The position numbers and the translations under genes were made by a program. Shown here piece by piece: positions 33,311-45,269 of a DNA stretch of 64,000 nucleotides. The first letter of the stretch is position 1. Each line of letters begins with the position of its first letter. This DNA comes from Aedes albopictus (Eukaryota; Arthropoda; Insecta; Diptera; Culicidae), in NCBI RefSeq assembly GCF_035046485.1, contig NW_026917376.1:36001-100000 (forward strand). Direction: 5' to 3'. The notes under the pieces are model-generated. The model had not been told where the DNA came from. It ran no database searches and was given only the letters and a program-made list of their open reading frames with translations.

Positions 33311-34218
33311 CAGGGGATAGACAAAATGACCGGGACAGGCAAAATTTTCACTTTTCAAAAAATGGTCAAATAGCTGTAACTTTTCGAAAAGTGCATCAAA
33401 AAATCTAAATTTTTTACTGTAAGTTGTTCAACTAGTTGCGTATCAAATTTTGGGAGGGATCGGGCTATTCTACATGAAGTAAGAAAGATTCTAGAAAAAG
33501 TCATAATTATACGATAGCCAACTTTGAATTGTTATACATATCTCCGGATTCAATGAACCGATTGCACTGAAATTTTATGCGATCATGACTTATATGATTA
33601 GCTTTCAAAAACTTTAGGCATAACCTAAAATTGTTAACACAGAAGAAAATTATAGCGTTCAGATTATTTTTCTGATATAACACCAAATCATCGAAAATTT
33701 CAACATCGCTTCAAAATTCGAGATGGTAATTATAGTTTACTTGAATTCCCTCTAATTGACTTCAATATGAATATGTTTTGAAAGGACATAACAAAATAAT
33801 CAGCAATAAATTGAAAAAGTAATGGGAAGCATATTAAAGTAAGACCAATTTACTAAAAATTCTAAAATAAATGAAATCGCTGTAACTTTCTTTCTTATTA
33901 ATAATAATTTCAAGCTTAGTCAAAAAATTTTCGAAGCTCATTATGAGAGTCATAAACTTTTAAAATTTCATTGCAATCGGTCTATTGAATCCGGAGATAT
34001 AACAATTCAAAGTTGGCTATCGAATAATTATGACTTTTTCTAACTTTATGCAGAATAGCCTGATCTTTCCCAAATTTTGACCATTGATACACAAATAGTT
34101 AATCAACTTACAGTAAAAATTTTAGATTTTTTGATACACTTTTCGAAAGTTACAGCTATTGGACCATTTTTTGAAAAGTGAAAATTTTGCCTGTCCCGAT
34201 CATTTTTTCTATCTCCTG
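33311..34218. mobile_element. TA-flanked foldback element (908 bp)
   Basis: The ends are caggggatagacaaaatgac and the inverse near 34218, with TA outside (33309-33310, 34219-34220). The arms match inverted through gtgcatcaaaaaatctaaat and further inward (ccaaagttggctatcg-like parts near 33518 and 34012). The ends are close to those of 6390-7520, so it is the same family or a sister. Confidence 0.85.
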
Positions 34219-34220
34219 TA

Positions 34221-35650
34221 GTATCCAAGAGCTCTCGTGCGTATAGATCATTGGATCTACAGCCGTAACTAGAGTGGGACGAATGTCGAAGCCCAGCAAA
34301 GTTCCAGATTCTGTTGCGAAGTATTACGACTTTTTGGTGTGGTTTTCAAATAACGCCTCTTCGGGTTTACCCAAACTGAAAACTTATTGCAGCTCCGGGC
34401 CTGATGTAGTGAAAATAATTTTAGAAATAACCCGTAAAACGGTGAGTTGGGATTACCTATCGCCCTCTGATGGACTAGCTACTGCTGCCTACATTCAAAA
34501 GCTACTCGCAATCTGAGCAACGGACTGCCCGAGCAAAGTACAATAACTGAGCAGTAACAAACTGATAACCAGTGTTTGCTTCAGAATTCATTTGACAATT
34601 TTGTGTTATCAACTTGGTGCTTCACCAAGTAAATAGGTACCACAAGATATCTAAGAAAATTTTATGGAAAATCAGACGCATATTTTTGTAGAAGCTTTTT
34701 GAACTAATGTGTATCCGTAATATACTATTTGTCACTTTTCACCTGTAAACGGCTTTACAGGCTTTACAGCCAGTAGACCACCAGCAATTACTCACTGAAG
34801 CTCCAAGCAATCATCTCATTGGTTCCTTGTGATATCATATGTGAAACAATTAAGATTAAGATGCCCCTGTGTAGACAAAATGTTTTAAAAAACAGGCTTA
34901 CTAATTTCATGAATAATTTCATGAAATTACAACCCTTCACAACAACTCATTAATTGAGACACAAAATAACTAAAAATATGTCTAAATACTAAGCAAAAAA
35001 TCCCTGCTCATTGCGTGTCTTTTTAAACGAGAGCGAAATAAATGACTCTCTCCGTGTTTCCGTCCTTCCATCCTTCCGTCCTTCCATCCTTCCGTACGCG
35101 TGCAGTCGTAGCAGCAACAGATACCGGATTGATGCGACCGTGAAATATGTGCAACATACATAAAAATCATCCACCACACCACAAAAGCAACCAACCATTT
35201 GGAGCTAGCCTACTGGCTCTGGCTTCGGCGCCATAAACGGGGAGATTTCAGTCAGCCGAACAAATGTAAGAATTTTCGTTTAGGCGTTTGACCACACGCA
35301 CTTACGTTTGGTTCGGCTTCGCATGCCCGGAGAAATCAGTTGGCCCAGTCTTGCTTTTACGATATGATTAAATTAATAGATTTGTTTGCAGATGGGTGAT
35401 TCTTTCGGTTTATGGCTTGCACTTACATACTACGTGCAACGCGGGTGCACTCTGGTGTACCCGTTTGTGGATCTGCGAGCTGTTTTTTTTTTGCTAGCTG
35501 GCTTATAAGTATGTTTATTGAGACTCACTTGTATTAACGCTGATTGTTTTCTGCACGTTAATGTATATTTATGAAATTTATATTATACACATGTTTTACT
35601 GTATTGTGTCCACAATGTTCACCTACATTACTTTCACTCATTTGGCGGAC
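34221..35650. other. No gene recognised; short minisatellite at 35055-35098
   Basis: The part 35055-35098 alternates ccttccatccttccgt units of about 16 bases. The 80-codon frame at 34274-34516 has no domain I know. Confidence 0.4.
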
Positions 35651-35659
35651 ATTGTTGCT

Positions 35660-36060
35660 GTCTTAAGGGATTCCTGAAGAACTATTTTGAAAACCTTCTG
35701 GGAGATTTGAGTGAAATGTGGAGAAACTTTTGGAGGAGTCCAGGAGATATTTCTTAAGGCTTCCCTGAATAAGTTCTGGTGGAGCGGACCTGGTGTGATG
35801 GTTAGAACACTTGACTATCACGCCGAGGACCTGGGATCGAATCCCACTCCCGACAAACTCGCAAAATGTGAGTTCTTCCTTCGGCAGGGAAGTAAAGCGT
35901 GGGTCCCGAGATGAACTAGCCTAGGGCTAAAAATCTCGTTAATAAAGATAAAAAAATAAGTTCTGGTAAGAGTCCGGTGGAAATACCATTATGATGTTCT
36001 GGAGAAAAAATAGGGATATTCTTGAAAAAAATTCAAATGGAAAGGGAAAGCCCCGTCAAT
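35660..36060. repeat. Degenerate short-period repeat, zone D
   Basis: Units such as gattcctgaagaactatttt and ttctggagaaaaaat. A complete SINE is inserted within it. Confidence 0.45.
35781..35954 (+). mobile_element. Feilai-like SINE, complete, with 13-bp target duplication
   Basis: The 174-bp insert begins ggagcggacctggtgtgatg, has an A-box (tggtgtgatggttagaac) and a B-box (gggatcgaatccca), a tRNA-unrelated part (gcagggaagtaaagcgtggg, ctagcctagggctaaaaatc) and ends ttaataaagata. aataagttctggt lies on both sides (35768-35780, 35955-35967). Transcription by RNA polymerase III from the internal boxes is what the family does. Confidence 0.9.
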
Positions 36061-36955
36061 TAAGACGACATTTGGAGTTGCACTATATCGATTTCATATG
36101 GAATGGCTGATATGAGAACAACTTACTTTCTCCAACTTAGTTATGCTTGCCTTCAATGTTATTGTAAGGTGGGGTCATGAGATAAAAGGTGGTCACATCT
36201 TGAACAGTACAGTGCTAAAGAAAGTTCACCAAAGGCATGTGAATCCCTGACAAACGTTAAGCTATGGTATACAGATTCCCTAGACGACAATCGCGTCGCA
36301 TTGTAAAACACACTGGTACAAATTATTGCTCGAGAGTTGGTCCCAACTGCCTGCCGAGCCAGTGGAGCTGTGCCGCGGTAATGCGTACAACAAAAGAAAC
36401 TTTTCTGTGTTATTGCTGAAGCTGGTGTTCCATGTTTGCTTGGTAGCAGCTTAGCAAGTGTATCCCACTGAATGAGAGGCTGACTGCAAACTGAGTAGTC
36501 GCGGTTAAAGTGTCGATTTAAATGTTGGAGGATGGGGTTCTTATATTTTTTGTCATTTTATTATGCAATCTGGTAAACTGTGATTTCGGAGTGGAAAATT
36601 TCAGTGGTTTGTTGATTTAGTTATTGACATGTAGAGAAGAAGATAGTAGCTAGACTGATAAAATGTATAGAAGGATAACACCTTATAACACCTGCAAAAT
36701 AATAACATCTTATTAAGGACAAACGTCTTGAAATCCCGCTTCAAGTGTGCATCAAAATTTCAGACGCACAAATCTCAAGAAGCAAGCTTCAAACAACAAT
36801 GCATTTTATTATTCTGTTCTTGCTCACTTGTAATAAGCTTAAAATAAGAAGTTCAGGTGCGCTGGCTTTGTTTACGAAGAGATTTGTGCCCTCAAAATCG
36901 TGAGTAGGTGCCAAAGTCGGTCATTGTGGCGGCCATATTGGGATTCTAACAAGTC
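36061..36955. other. No gene recognised
   Basis: Unassigned sequence. Nothing longer than short chance frames. Confidence 0.4.
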
Positions 36956-36959
36956 TGTC

Positions 36960-37195
36960 CTTAAACAGGCTGGGACAGATCCTGCTTCTCAGTTTAGTGT
37001 TCTATGAGCACTTTCACAGTTATTAACTGAGAGCTTCCTTTGTCAATGATCATTTTGCTTGTGTATATCGTGTGGCAGGCACGTGGTATCTTCCTTTACG
37101 AAAAGTTCCTGGACCGACCGGGAATCGAACTCTTCACTCTCCACATGGTCATGTTGAATACCCACGCCTTTACAGCTGTGGCTATATGAGCCCTT
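36960..37195 (-). mobile_element. tRNA-related interspersed repeat
   Basis: The tRNA-like head on the minus strand lies at about 37120-37195: agccacagctgtaaaggcgt, then gagttcgattcccggtc as B-box. The body contains tgagcactttcacagttatt and cgtgtggcaggcacg. I recall the layout from Aedes genomes; 61535-61735 is a diverged relative. Confidence 0.6.
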
Positions 37196-37297
37196 AAAAT
37201 ATAAGATCATTGAAACTCACACACAGGAACATTTCTTTATAACGCAAGACGTAGACTATATCTTCTGATTCTTACTCTGGGCAAAATAAGCAACATA

Positions 37298-37357
37298 CAA
37301 TCAGGTTTTTTTTACGCGGTCGCGTAAATGAAAACCGCGTAAAAAAAGACCTGACTG
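37298..37357. mobile_element. 60-bp palindromic mini-element, TA-flanked
   Basis: It runs from caatcaggttttttttacgc to the inverse gcgtaaaaaaagacctgactg end, with TA at both sides and a central cgcgtaaatgaaaaccgcgt. Nearly the whole length is stem. Confidence 0.65.
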
Positions 37358-38985
37358 TACATTTATCTCGAGCCTTCTTCATAGATTATTATATCGAAAA
37401 TTGACTTAAGAGGCCATTAGACTATTTGTCATAATGACAAATATTTGCCATGGTAGTCCGACATTCATCCGAGGTTGCCATGATTTACGTTGTGTTGGTC
37501 ATTTGTTGGGCTTGTTTGGCCAAATATTTGTCATGTCTAATGGGACCTTTACTGGCAAAAGTAAGAAACTATAATTTCTCTTCAACCTCACAGTTTTATG
37601 AAGATCCAGCGTTTTATGTAGCCATTCGCATCAGACCAACCTTCCGAGAATGGCTCGCCAAAAATGCGTTTGCAAATAAGCACCCACTGCCACTCTCCCG
37701 CAGAGATGTGCAAGTGATTTGTATGCGATGTATCGCCGGCATTCGTCGGCCGCGATCTTCACAGACCACTTTCACGATCGCGATCCGTTACGGTTTCACG
37801 GTTTCGATAATGAAAATAGCAGCGTCTTTTTCCCCTAGCCAGTCTAGGTAATAGACTCGTCATAGGCATGGGTTGTTGTTTGAATGCATCCACCCACCTA
37901 CCGGTTGTCGTCTCTTCATCGATCAGCGTCATTCATTGAATGGATAACCAGGTAGGAGCAGAAGCAGCAACGGCCAAATACTGCCGTTGGCTCTCCTATC
38001 CAGCGGAGGTGTAAGTATGATGTTGAGTTACCTCACGTTGCACCGCACTCACCCGCTTAGCATATCGAGCTCACTCTGCTGGTTCGTTACTATACTCGTC
38101 ATGATACATATTTTTCCACTCGACTGTGCTACGCTTACTCACGCTCCCCACCCATTGCAGAAAGCCCCCCCCCCCCAGTTCAAGTTGTGCCATGTAAGCC
38201 AGATAGTAAAACACCATCGCGTGTGCTTTATTTAATTTTCTAAAAATATAAACACGCATTAAACCCTTCATTTGAAAAAAAAAGAGTACCACCAAGTCAA
38301 TCACAGATAAATAGATAGTTAGAGCTTGTCGTTTGTGGTGGCTGCTCGCAGATAACGGCAACGATGACCAAAATCGATATGAACGAAACGAACACACGGT
38401 ACCAATGCAACGTTCCCATGTCGAATTATCATCATTTTGCCCAAATTGTGTACACACAGGTGCCGCCGCTTGCTCGTGGAGATAGCTTACAACTCAATCA
38501 GTCGTCGTTATCGGTGGATATTTTGGAGTTTTTCCGGCTAGGGGAGTGGCTGGTTTGCTTGAAATCCGATTTGAAGTGAAACCAGTTCAAAGGCCTTTGT
38601 CGCATCGCCACTTCTAAGCCTTAGAAAGTTCAGAGGGACAAAATAATTGAACAGACGGGGTTTCTGAAAACCAAAATTAGCGGAATTCTGAAAACTCTTA
38701 ATTGAATTACTGACAGAACCAAGGACAGAACATAACTATTGTCGAAATTCTGAGGAAATGTCTGTATAAATTGTTGGAATTTCCAAGATTTTTTCATGAA
38801 ATATTAAATAGAATCCTTTCGACGGGTTTCTTGCGTAAATTTAGCAAAATTTATGTAAATAATTTTTGGGCCAATTCTTAACATGTAAACGCCCAAGGTA
38901 TCCCATATCTAAAATCTTCCAAACAAGTGACTATCAACTAACATTGTCAGATGAAATAAACACAGGTTTACAAAAAAAATAGCGA
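37358..38985. other. No gene recognised
   Basis: The 133-codon frame at 37450-37851 has no recognisable domain. A 13-C run lies near 38167-38180. Confidence 0.4.
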
Positions 38986-38989
38986 AAAT

Positions 38990-39665
38990 TGTACACAGTG
39001 ATGGCTATTAGCAGGCGTAGGCTATTATCTCCAGAAATTTCGTGAAAATCCTGAGAGAAATTGCGAGAGAATTTCTCAAGCAATCACTGTAAGAAAGAAT
39101 ACCAGTAGGACGTTCTGGGAGAATCTTGAAACCGAGAGAAAATACCGTGGAGGTGTTTCGGGAAAATGCTTGGTGAAATCCAGGGAGAGATTTCAAAATA
39201 TATCACAGAATGAATCCTTCTTGGAAGAATTTGTGAAAGAATTCCGAGAACAATGTTTGGCGGAGTCCAGGTAACAATCCCTAAGAAATCACAGGAATTT
39301 TTCTTGGAGGACTTCTAACAGAATCTTAATGTAATAACAGGCGAAATACTGGCCTTTAAAAGAACCTCGATTTCCTTTTGAAAGGACCCTGGGAGGAATC
39401 CCTAGTGAAATCCCGGAAGCAGTATTGAAAGGAATTTCTGACGTGTTCTCGAGAAGAATCTCTGCAGGAACCCCCAGAAAAACTCCGGGATGAATCCCAG
39501 AAAAATCTCTGTAGGGATCTCATAAGGAAAACCGAAATGAATCCTTGGGGAAATTATACAAATCCAGAAGGAATCCCAAACGAAAGTTCTGGAAAGAATT
39601 CCTGAGATGAAGAATAGAAACAGTCCCGGAATAAATCTCTTTGGGAAGCGTGACATGAAATGTAG
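38990..39665. repeat. Degenerate short-period repeat, zone E
   Basis: Many variants of gaatccctgagaaaatcccgg on the plus strand, spaced irregularly at about 20-30 bases. Confidence 0.6.
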
Positions 39666-40905
39666 GTTTACGCCAGATGTGTATAGTTCCTTGCAGAAAT
39701 AGACAAAAAATAATAAAAAAGATTATCTTTGAAGAAGACACAAAAACTCTGTGTCGAAACGTTGGGCAATAATTAAAACTTGTTTTCCCACATTGAAGCT
39801 ACGCATGTTTGAATTCTAGACTAAACTGATCAGTTGACTCGCCAAAAGACTCAGAAGATTGTTTGCATCACACCGGAAAAAAACCCTTTAAAGAATTCCA
39901 GATAGAATCCCGGAAGATATACTTTGAAGAATTCTGTTTTCACGAAAATAATGAAGGTCTATAGTGTAGAAAAATTCTTTAATGAAGTTACTCAACATCC
40001 GATAATTTTAAAATTTTTTATATTAGCACATCTGTCATTACATTCTGATACGTTGTGATACAAGACAACTCTAAACAAGTGAAGTAGATGATAACTACTT
40101 TCAAATAATAAAAAATAGACATTCTGATGACATTGCGGCTCCGGCCTTATTTGTTGTGAATGTTATTTCAAATATTTCAGCAAAGCTTACAAATGGTGTA
40201 TCCAAAATTCTCTACTTCGCACTGCACTGTATATCTCTAATGTACTTTACCAGTTATGCCTTGTTACACCCACCTATAATCTTTTTCTCCTTTATCCCAC
40301 AAGAAGGCATAACTCCACCAAACTCCCATAAATCAACAGCTAAACTTTTTAATTATCAACGATATCTTACGCTTCCGTTGTTGTTGGGGGTTGGCTACTG
40401 TCCCTTCGAGGCAAACAACGAAAGAAGGGTACCTACGACCAATGCCCGTTACAACACACCGGCACCGCCATGTAATCCGTAGCATCGCATCGTTGCGTTG
40501 TCGCTCAGTGAGACAACTTACGTGTGTAAGGAAGCGACCGAGACCGACGACCATCTGTTCAAATTAACCTCTGTTGACCCCCTCTGCTGCTGCTGAGCTC
40601 TAGTAGTGTAGTACCGACCCGACATACTTACCTTGCCGCTTGGGGCTAGTGGCGGCGGCGGCGACGACGGCGACTGGTATCGTCCGATGCAGAAAGAAAG
40701 AACCGCAAAATATGAAGATAGGTACCTACCAACTTGCATAAGGATGTATCTCATGGTCACGGTAGAACAGCAGCAGATGGTAGAATTGGTGTTATAGGCT
40801 GAACAACAAGCAGTTGTTATGATGCATCATTAAGTTAAGCCACAAATTTGGTGGTACATGTTTGTAATATTACACTGCCATATGCTAAGTAATGAATTAA
40901 CAGGA
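39666..40905. other. No gene recognised
   Basis: Mixed sequence. A ggcggcggcggcgacgacgg run lies near 40650. The frames at 40156-40482 and 40518-40760 show no domain. Confidence 0.4.
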
Positions 40906-40909
40906 CTCG

Positions 40910-41467
40910 GCAGAACTCCCTGAAAGAATAATTAAAGAACTTCCGTAAAAAACGAGAAGAATCTTTGGAGGGATTCTGGCACGATTACCTAAAAGAATCC
41001 CGCAAGATTCTCAAGATTCACAGGAATTTTTGAAAGAATACACGTTGGAATCCCTACAGCAATCCTAGCAGGACCCTTTAAAGAGTCCTTTACGAAATAC
41101 CAGAAAGGATCTTTGAAAGAACTCCAGCAGTAATTCCTTAAGGAATGCTGACTAGAACACTTAAAAGAAACTTTTCAAGATTTTCCAAACTAATCCCGGT
41201 AGAAATTTCTGAAGGAATCCCGGGAAGATTTCCTGAAAGAATTCTGGCATGCATATCTGGTATGCAATTCTGACAGGAATCTCAGCTGAAACCTTGGTAG
41301 GAATCCCTGAAATAATCACAGAAGAAATCCCGGGAGAAGTTACTGCATAAATCCCGAGAGGAATGCTTGAAAAACTCCCGAGAAACCAGCAAGGATCTCG
41401 GCACGTATACCTGAAAGAATTCCACTAGGATTCCCTGAATACATTTCGACAGAACACTTTAAAAGTA
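40910..41467. repeat. Degenerate short-period repeat, zone F (left flank of foldback)
   Basis: Units such as ggaatccctgaaataatcac and ggaatcccgggaagatttcc. The same type of sequence continues on the other side of the 41474-43635 element. Confidence 0.65.
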
Positions 41468-41473
41468 TACTAG

Positions 41474-43635
41474 TTAGGCTGTCCCAAAAAAATCGATGTT
41501 CGAAAAGTCAAGGTGCTCAACCCTTAAATGAAAGATATGCATATTTGAACCATTTTTGTAGAACATTTAGATTTTCTAAAAAAACATTTTGAGGTTCCGC
41601 TAGGGCGATTTTTAAAAAATGGCCATTTTTCATGAAAAGTCTCAAAAAAATCATATTTTTGTAATATTTTTTTCAACTCTTGAATTTTTTCAATATGTTT
41701 TATTTTTCTTTAGACCTCTAGGCATTCTTAGAGGGGATAAGTTTTTGAAATATTGTATTTATATTGACAGCAGAACCGTGTTTGTGCTGATGAAAGGACT
41801 ATTTTTTGAGAAATTTTCCTCTGAATTTGAGATAAAAATACATGCACGATTTTTTATTTTCAACCATGAAAAAATTAAGCTGGTAGTACTATTTGTATGC
41901 GTCATTTCTCTAAAAAAAAAAATTAAAATATCTTGTCTAGAAGCTGAGATATTACGCTTTAAGTGAATGGACAATATTTCAGATTTTTTGCAAATATTTG
42001 TATATTGGATATTGTAAGGTCTTTGTGACACTCCAAGGTACGTATATTAAAAGAAGTGAGGCTAAAAAAAGCGACTTTCCTTATTGGAAGGTCAAGCTAG
42101 TTTAAACATTGATCTTTTATTCTGCGGTGATTGGCAGTAGATTCATGAAGAACTTTTATCTGAATAACTACAAGAATGACGGGTAGCAACGCATTAATTT
42201 CGATATTATGTCGTGGAATTCTCGACTATTACACCCTTTTCTGAAGTAGCAAAAACCATTCCATGCGGAGATAACATAATAGTGATAAAATCAATAAAAA
42301 TAACTAAGTTAAGTCAAGACTGATTTTAAAAACTTAGAAAATAATAGACAATAATAGGCTTTCGAGGAAATACGCGATCTTATGATTCCTAAATGTTTAT
42401 TTCTTTGGTGAATTGAGCTAATATTTTAACACAAAATTGCTGCTCGATCAGTTTCGCACTTACGCCCACACATGTGAGCAGAAATGTTTTGTATTTCTTA
42501 TAAGCAAAATTCTTCATCGTGTCGGTTTCGTACCAAAATTTGAGTTAAATTCATCAAAGGAATTCAAAAATGATGACTAGTCTAATCTTTTTTACTTTAA
42601 AATTGACATTTTTGTAATTTATATGTGTATGTACATATTCTATCCAAATTATTTTTAATTGTATTTAATTGAGAAATAACACAGATATTAAGAAAAATAA
42701 ATATATATTGATTCTGCAATTTATGAGAATCAGAAATTCGCGTATTTCTACAAAGGCCTTATTTTGTCTATAATATTTCAAGTTCAAGTCTTCTGTAAAA
42801 TCATGACTTAACTATGTTTTTTTTATTTTATCAATATCATATAATCTCTGCATGGAATGGTCATTCCTATTTCAGAAAAAAGGAGCGCAGTAGTCTGGAA
42901 TTCCACGACGTAATCTCAAACTAAATGAGTTGCTACCAGTAACCACGATACCCGTCATATTTGTAGTTATTCAGATTAATGCTCCTCATGAATCTACTGC
43001 CAACCAGCCCAGGATAAAAGATTCATGTTCAAACTAGATTTACCATCCAACAATGAAAGCTGTTTTTTAACTTTTTATTTAAATATACGAACATTGGAGT
43101 GTCATAAAAACCTTACAATATTCCAAATGTACGAAGTTCTGCAAAAACTAAAATCCTAATATCTCAGCTTCTACACTAGATATTTTAAATCTTTTTTTAG
43201 AGAAATGACGCATACAAATAGTTCTATCAGATAAAACTTTCAAAATTGAAAATAAAAAACCGTGCATGTATTTTTTTCTCAAATTTAGATGAAAAATTCT
43301 CAAAAAAATAGTCCTTTTATCAACATAAAAATAACTGTTCTGCCGCCAATATAAATACAATATTTCAAAAACTTATCCCCTTCAAGAATGCCTAGAGGTC
43401 CATAGAAAAATACAAAAATATTGTAAAAAAATCAGAAGTTGAAAAAATATTACGAAAAAATGATTTTTTTGAGACTTTTCATGAAAAATGGCCATTTTTC
43501 AAAAAATCGCCCTAGCGGAACCTCTAAATGGTTTTTTTAGAAAATCGAAATGTTCTACAAAAATGCTTTAAATATGCATTTAAGGATTGAGCACCTTGAC
43601 TTTTCGAACATCGATTTTTTTTTTGGACAGTCTAA
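41474..43635. mobile_element. Giant foldback element (about 2.16 kb) with 6-bp target duplication
   Basis: The ends are ttaggctgtccc and, inverted, ttagactgtcc, followed by tcgatgttcgaaaagtcaag on both arms. tactag flanks it (41468-41473, 43636-43641). Inverted similarity continues through the whole element: cgccctagcggaacctc, tttttatattgacagcagaa versus its inverse near 43340, and ccattccatgcggagat near 42260 versus atctctgcatggaatgg near 42844. The centre is near 42555. No transposase frame is seen. Confidence 0.85.
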
Positions 43636-43641
43636 TACTAG

Positions 43642-44440
43642 TATGAGTCTGTGAAGATATTCCAGCAGAAATGTATGAAAGAATGCTGGCTAGAATTTCA
43701 GAAAGAATTCATTCAGGATTTTCTCAGGCAACTTTGGTTGAAATCCATGAAGTTATTCTTAAAGGAATCCCGAAAAGAATACTTGATGGAATCCTTAGAG
43801 GGATCATGATAAGAATACCGGCTGTAAGCTGAACAGGAATTCCTGTAAGAACCATAGAAGATGTCTCGGATGGAATTATTGAATAAATCCCTTAAAAAAT
43901 GGTGAAGCTTTTTTTATCTGTATTAACGAGATTTTTAGCCTTAGGCTAGTTCATCTCGGGACCCACGCTTCACTTCCCTTCCGATGGAAGAACTCACATT
44001 TTGCGAGTTTGTCAGGAGTGGGATTCGTTCCCAGGTCCTTGGCGTGATAGTCAAGTGTTCTAACCATCACACCAGGTCCGCTCCACGATGGTGAAGAATT
44101 TTTGAAAGAATCCCATCAGAAATTCCGACATGAAAATCTAGGATTTCCTGAAAAAATCTCGACAGAAATCTATATTTTTTCATATTTTTTTCGGAAATCA
44201 CAACAGGAATCTCTGAAGAAATGCAGAAAAGAATAACTAAAATAATCGTTTCAGGATTTTCCAAAGCAACCCCCGAAAAATCCCTGAAGAGAACCCAGGA
44301 GCAGTCTGTATAGCAATTCCGAAAGCCATATCTGAAGGAATCCTGAGGGAAACCTGGGAAGATTCTCGAAAGGAATGCCTTAATAAATCCCAGAAAGAAT
44401 TCCTGAAGGTATCTCGAGAAAATTTCATCTCATATAATTT
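43642..44440. repeat. Degenerate short-period repeat, zone F (right flank)
   Basis: Continuation of 40910-41467, with a Feilai SINE inserted at 43908. Confidence 0.65.
43908..44087 (-). mobile_element. Feilai-like SINE, complete, with 9-bp target duplication
   Basis: It is the minus-strand counterpart of 35781-35954, including B-box (gggaacgaatcccact), A-box and the tail ttaatacagataaaaaaa. atggtgaag lies on both sides (43899-43907, 44088-44096). Confidence 0.88.
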
Positions 44441-44444
44441 CATC

Positions 44445-44692
44445 TCAATTCTTCACCCTACTCTCTAGCCTCTATCTTACTGTCTTTTCTTCCCTCCATC
44501 CCTACGCTTTATCATAACCCTGAACCCTACCATATGCCCTACCGTCTATCCTACTCTCTACGCTAACCTCCTACTCCACCCCCTCTACACTTTGCTTCAC
44601 CCAAAACCTCTACCCGACCGTCTGTGCCACCGTTTACCCTACCCGCTACCCTACCGTCTACCCTGACTCTCTACCTCACCCTCTACCCTTAC
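44445..44692. repeat. Pyrimidine-rich degenerate repeat (ctaccct/ctctacc)
   Basis: About 250 bases carry nearly only C and T on the plus strand, with A at regular spacing: variants of taccctaccgtctaccct. The period is irregular, about 7-13 bases. Confidence 0.65.
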
Positions 44693-45065
44693 ACTCATCA
44701 AGCCCGATCGATAGATACCCATATTGCATGGTATTATAGCTCAAACAATCATTCTGTGGCCGCCATCTTGGATTCAAAATGGCGTCAAATATCGATTTTT
44801 AGCTTCTACACATCAAGCCCGATCAATAGATACCCATATTGCATGGTATCATAGCTCAAACTACCATTCGAAGGCCGCCATCTTGGATATGGCCGCCATC
44901 TTGGATTTTAAAATGGCGTCGGATATTCATTTTTGAGTTCTACTCATGAAGCCCGATCGATAGATACCCATATTGCATAGTATCCGAAACAGCATTGCCG
45001 ATAAATAGCATACATTCTGGAGTTTTGGCCGCAATTTCGGAAACTAAGCCGCCATCCTGAATTCC
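44693..45065. repeat. Three tandem units of about 115-135 bp
   Basis: The unit starts (tcatcaagcccgatcgatag) occur near 44696, 44810 and 44945. Each is followed by atacccatattgcatggtat. In the first two the core ggccgccatcttggat occurs (doubled in the second unit). The third diverges after its first half. Confidence 0.8.
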
Positions 45066-45269
45066 AATACCCCTACAAACATCTCCACATAATAAGGAAT
45101 GTGTATGCCAAATTTGATTGTAATTTTTTACACATACACATACAGCATCGTTTACGCCACCTAGTGAACCAGTTACAAACTGTATTGTCAACTATGAGCA
45201 AGGTATGAATGTGGAGAACATCTTCTCTGAAGAAAGTATTCTAGAATTTTGCATAATTCTGGAGATATT

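Noticed and set aside
37450..37851. 133-codon plus-strand frame
   Set aside because: No recognisable family, no supporting splice or promoter context. Kept only as unassigned sequence.
38990..44440. CRISPR-like or regular direct-repeat array
   Set aside because: The repeated units are degenerate and unevenly spaced, and the genome is clearly eukaryotic.
44445..44692. Telomere-like ccctaa character
   Set aside because: Units are irregular (ccctacc, ctctacc) and no uniform array is present. A telomere or interstitial telomeric array is not supported.
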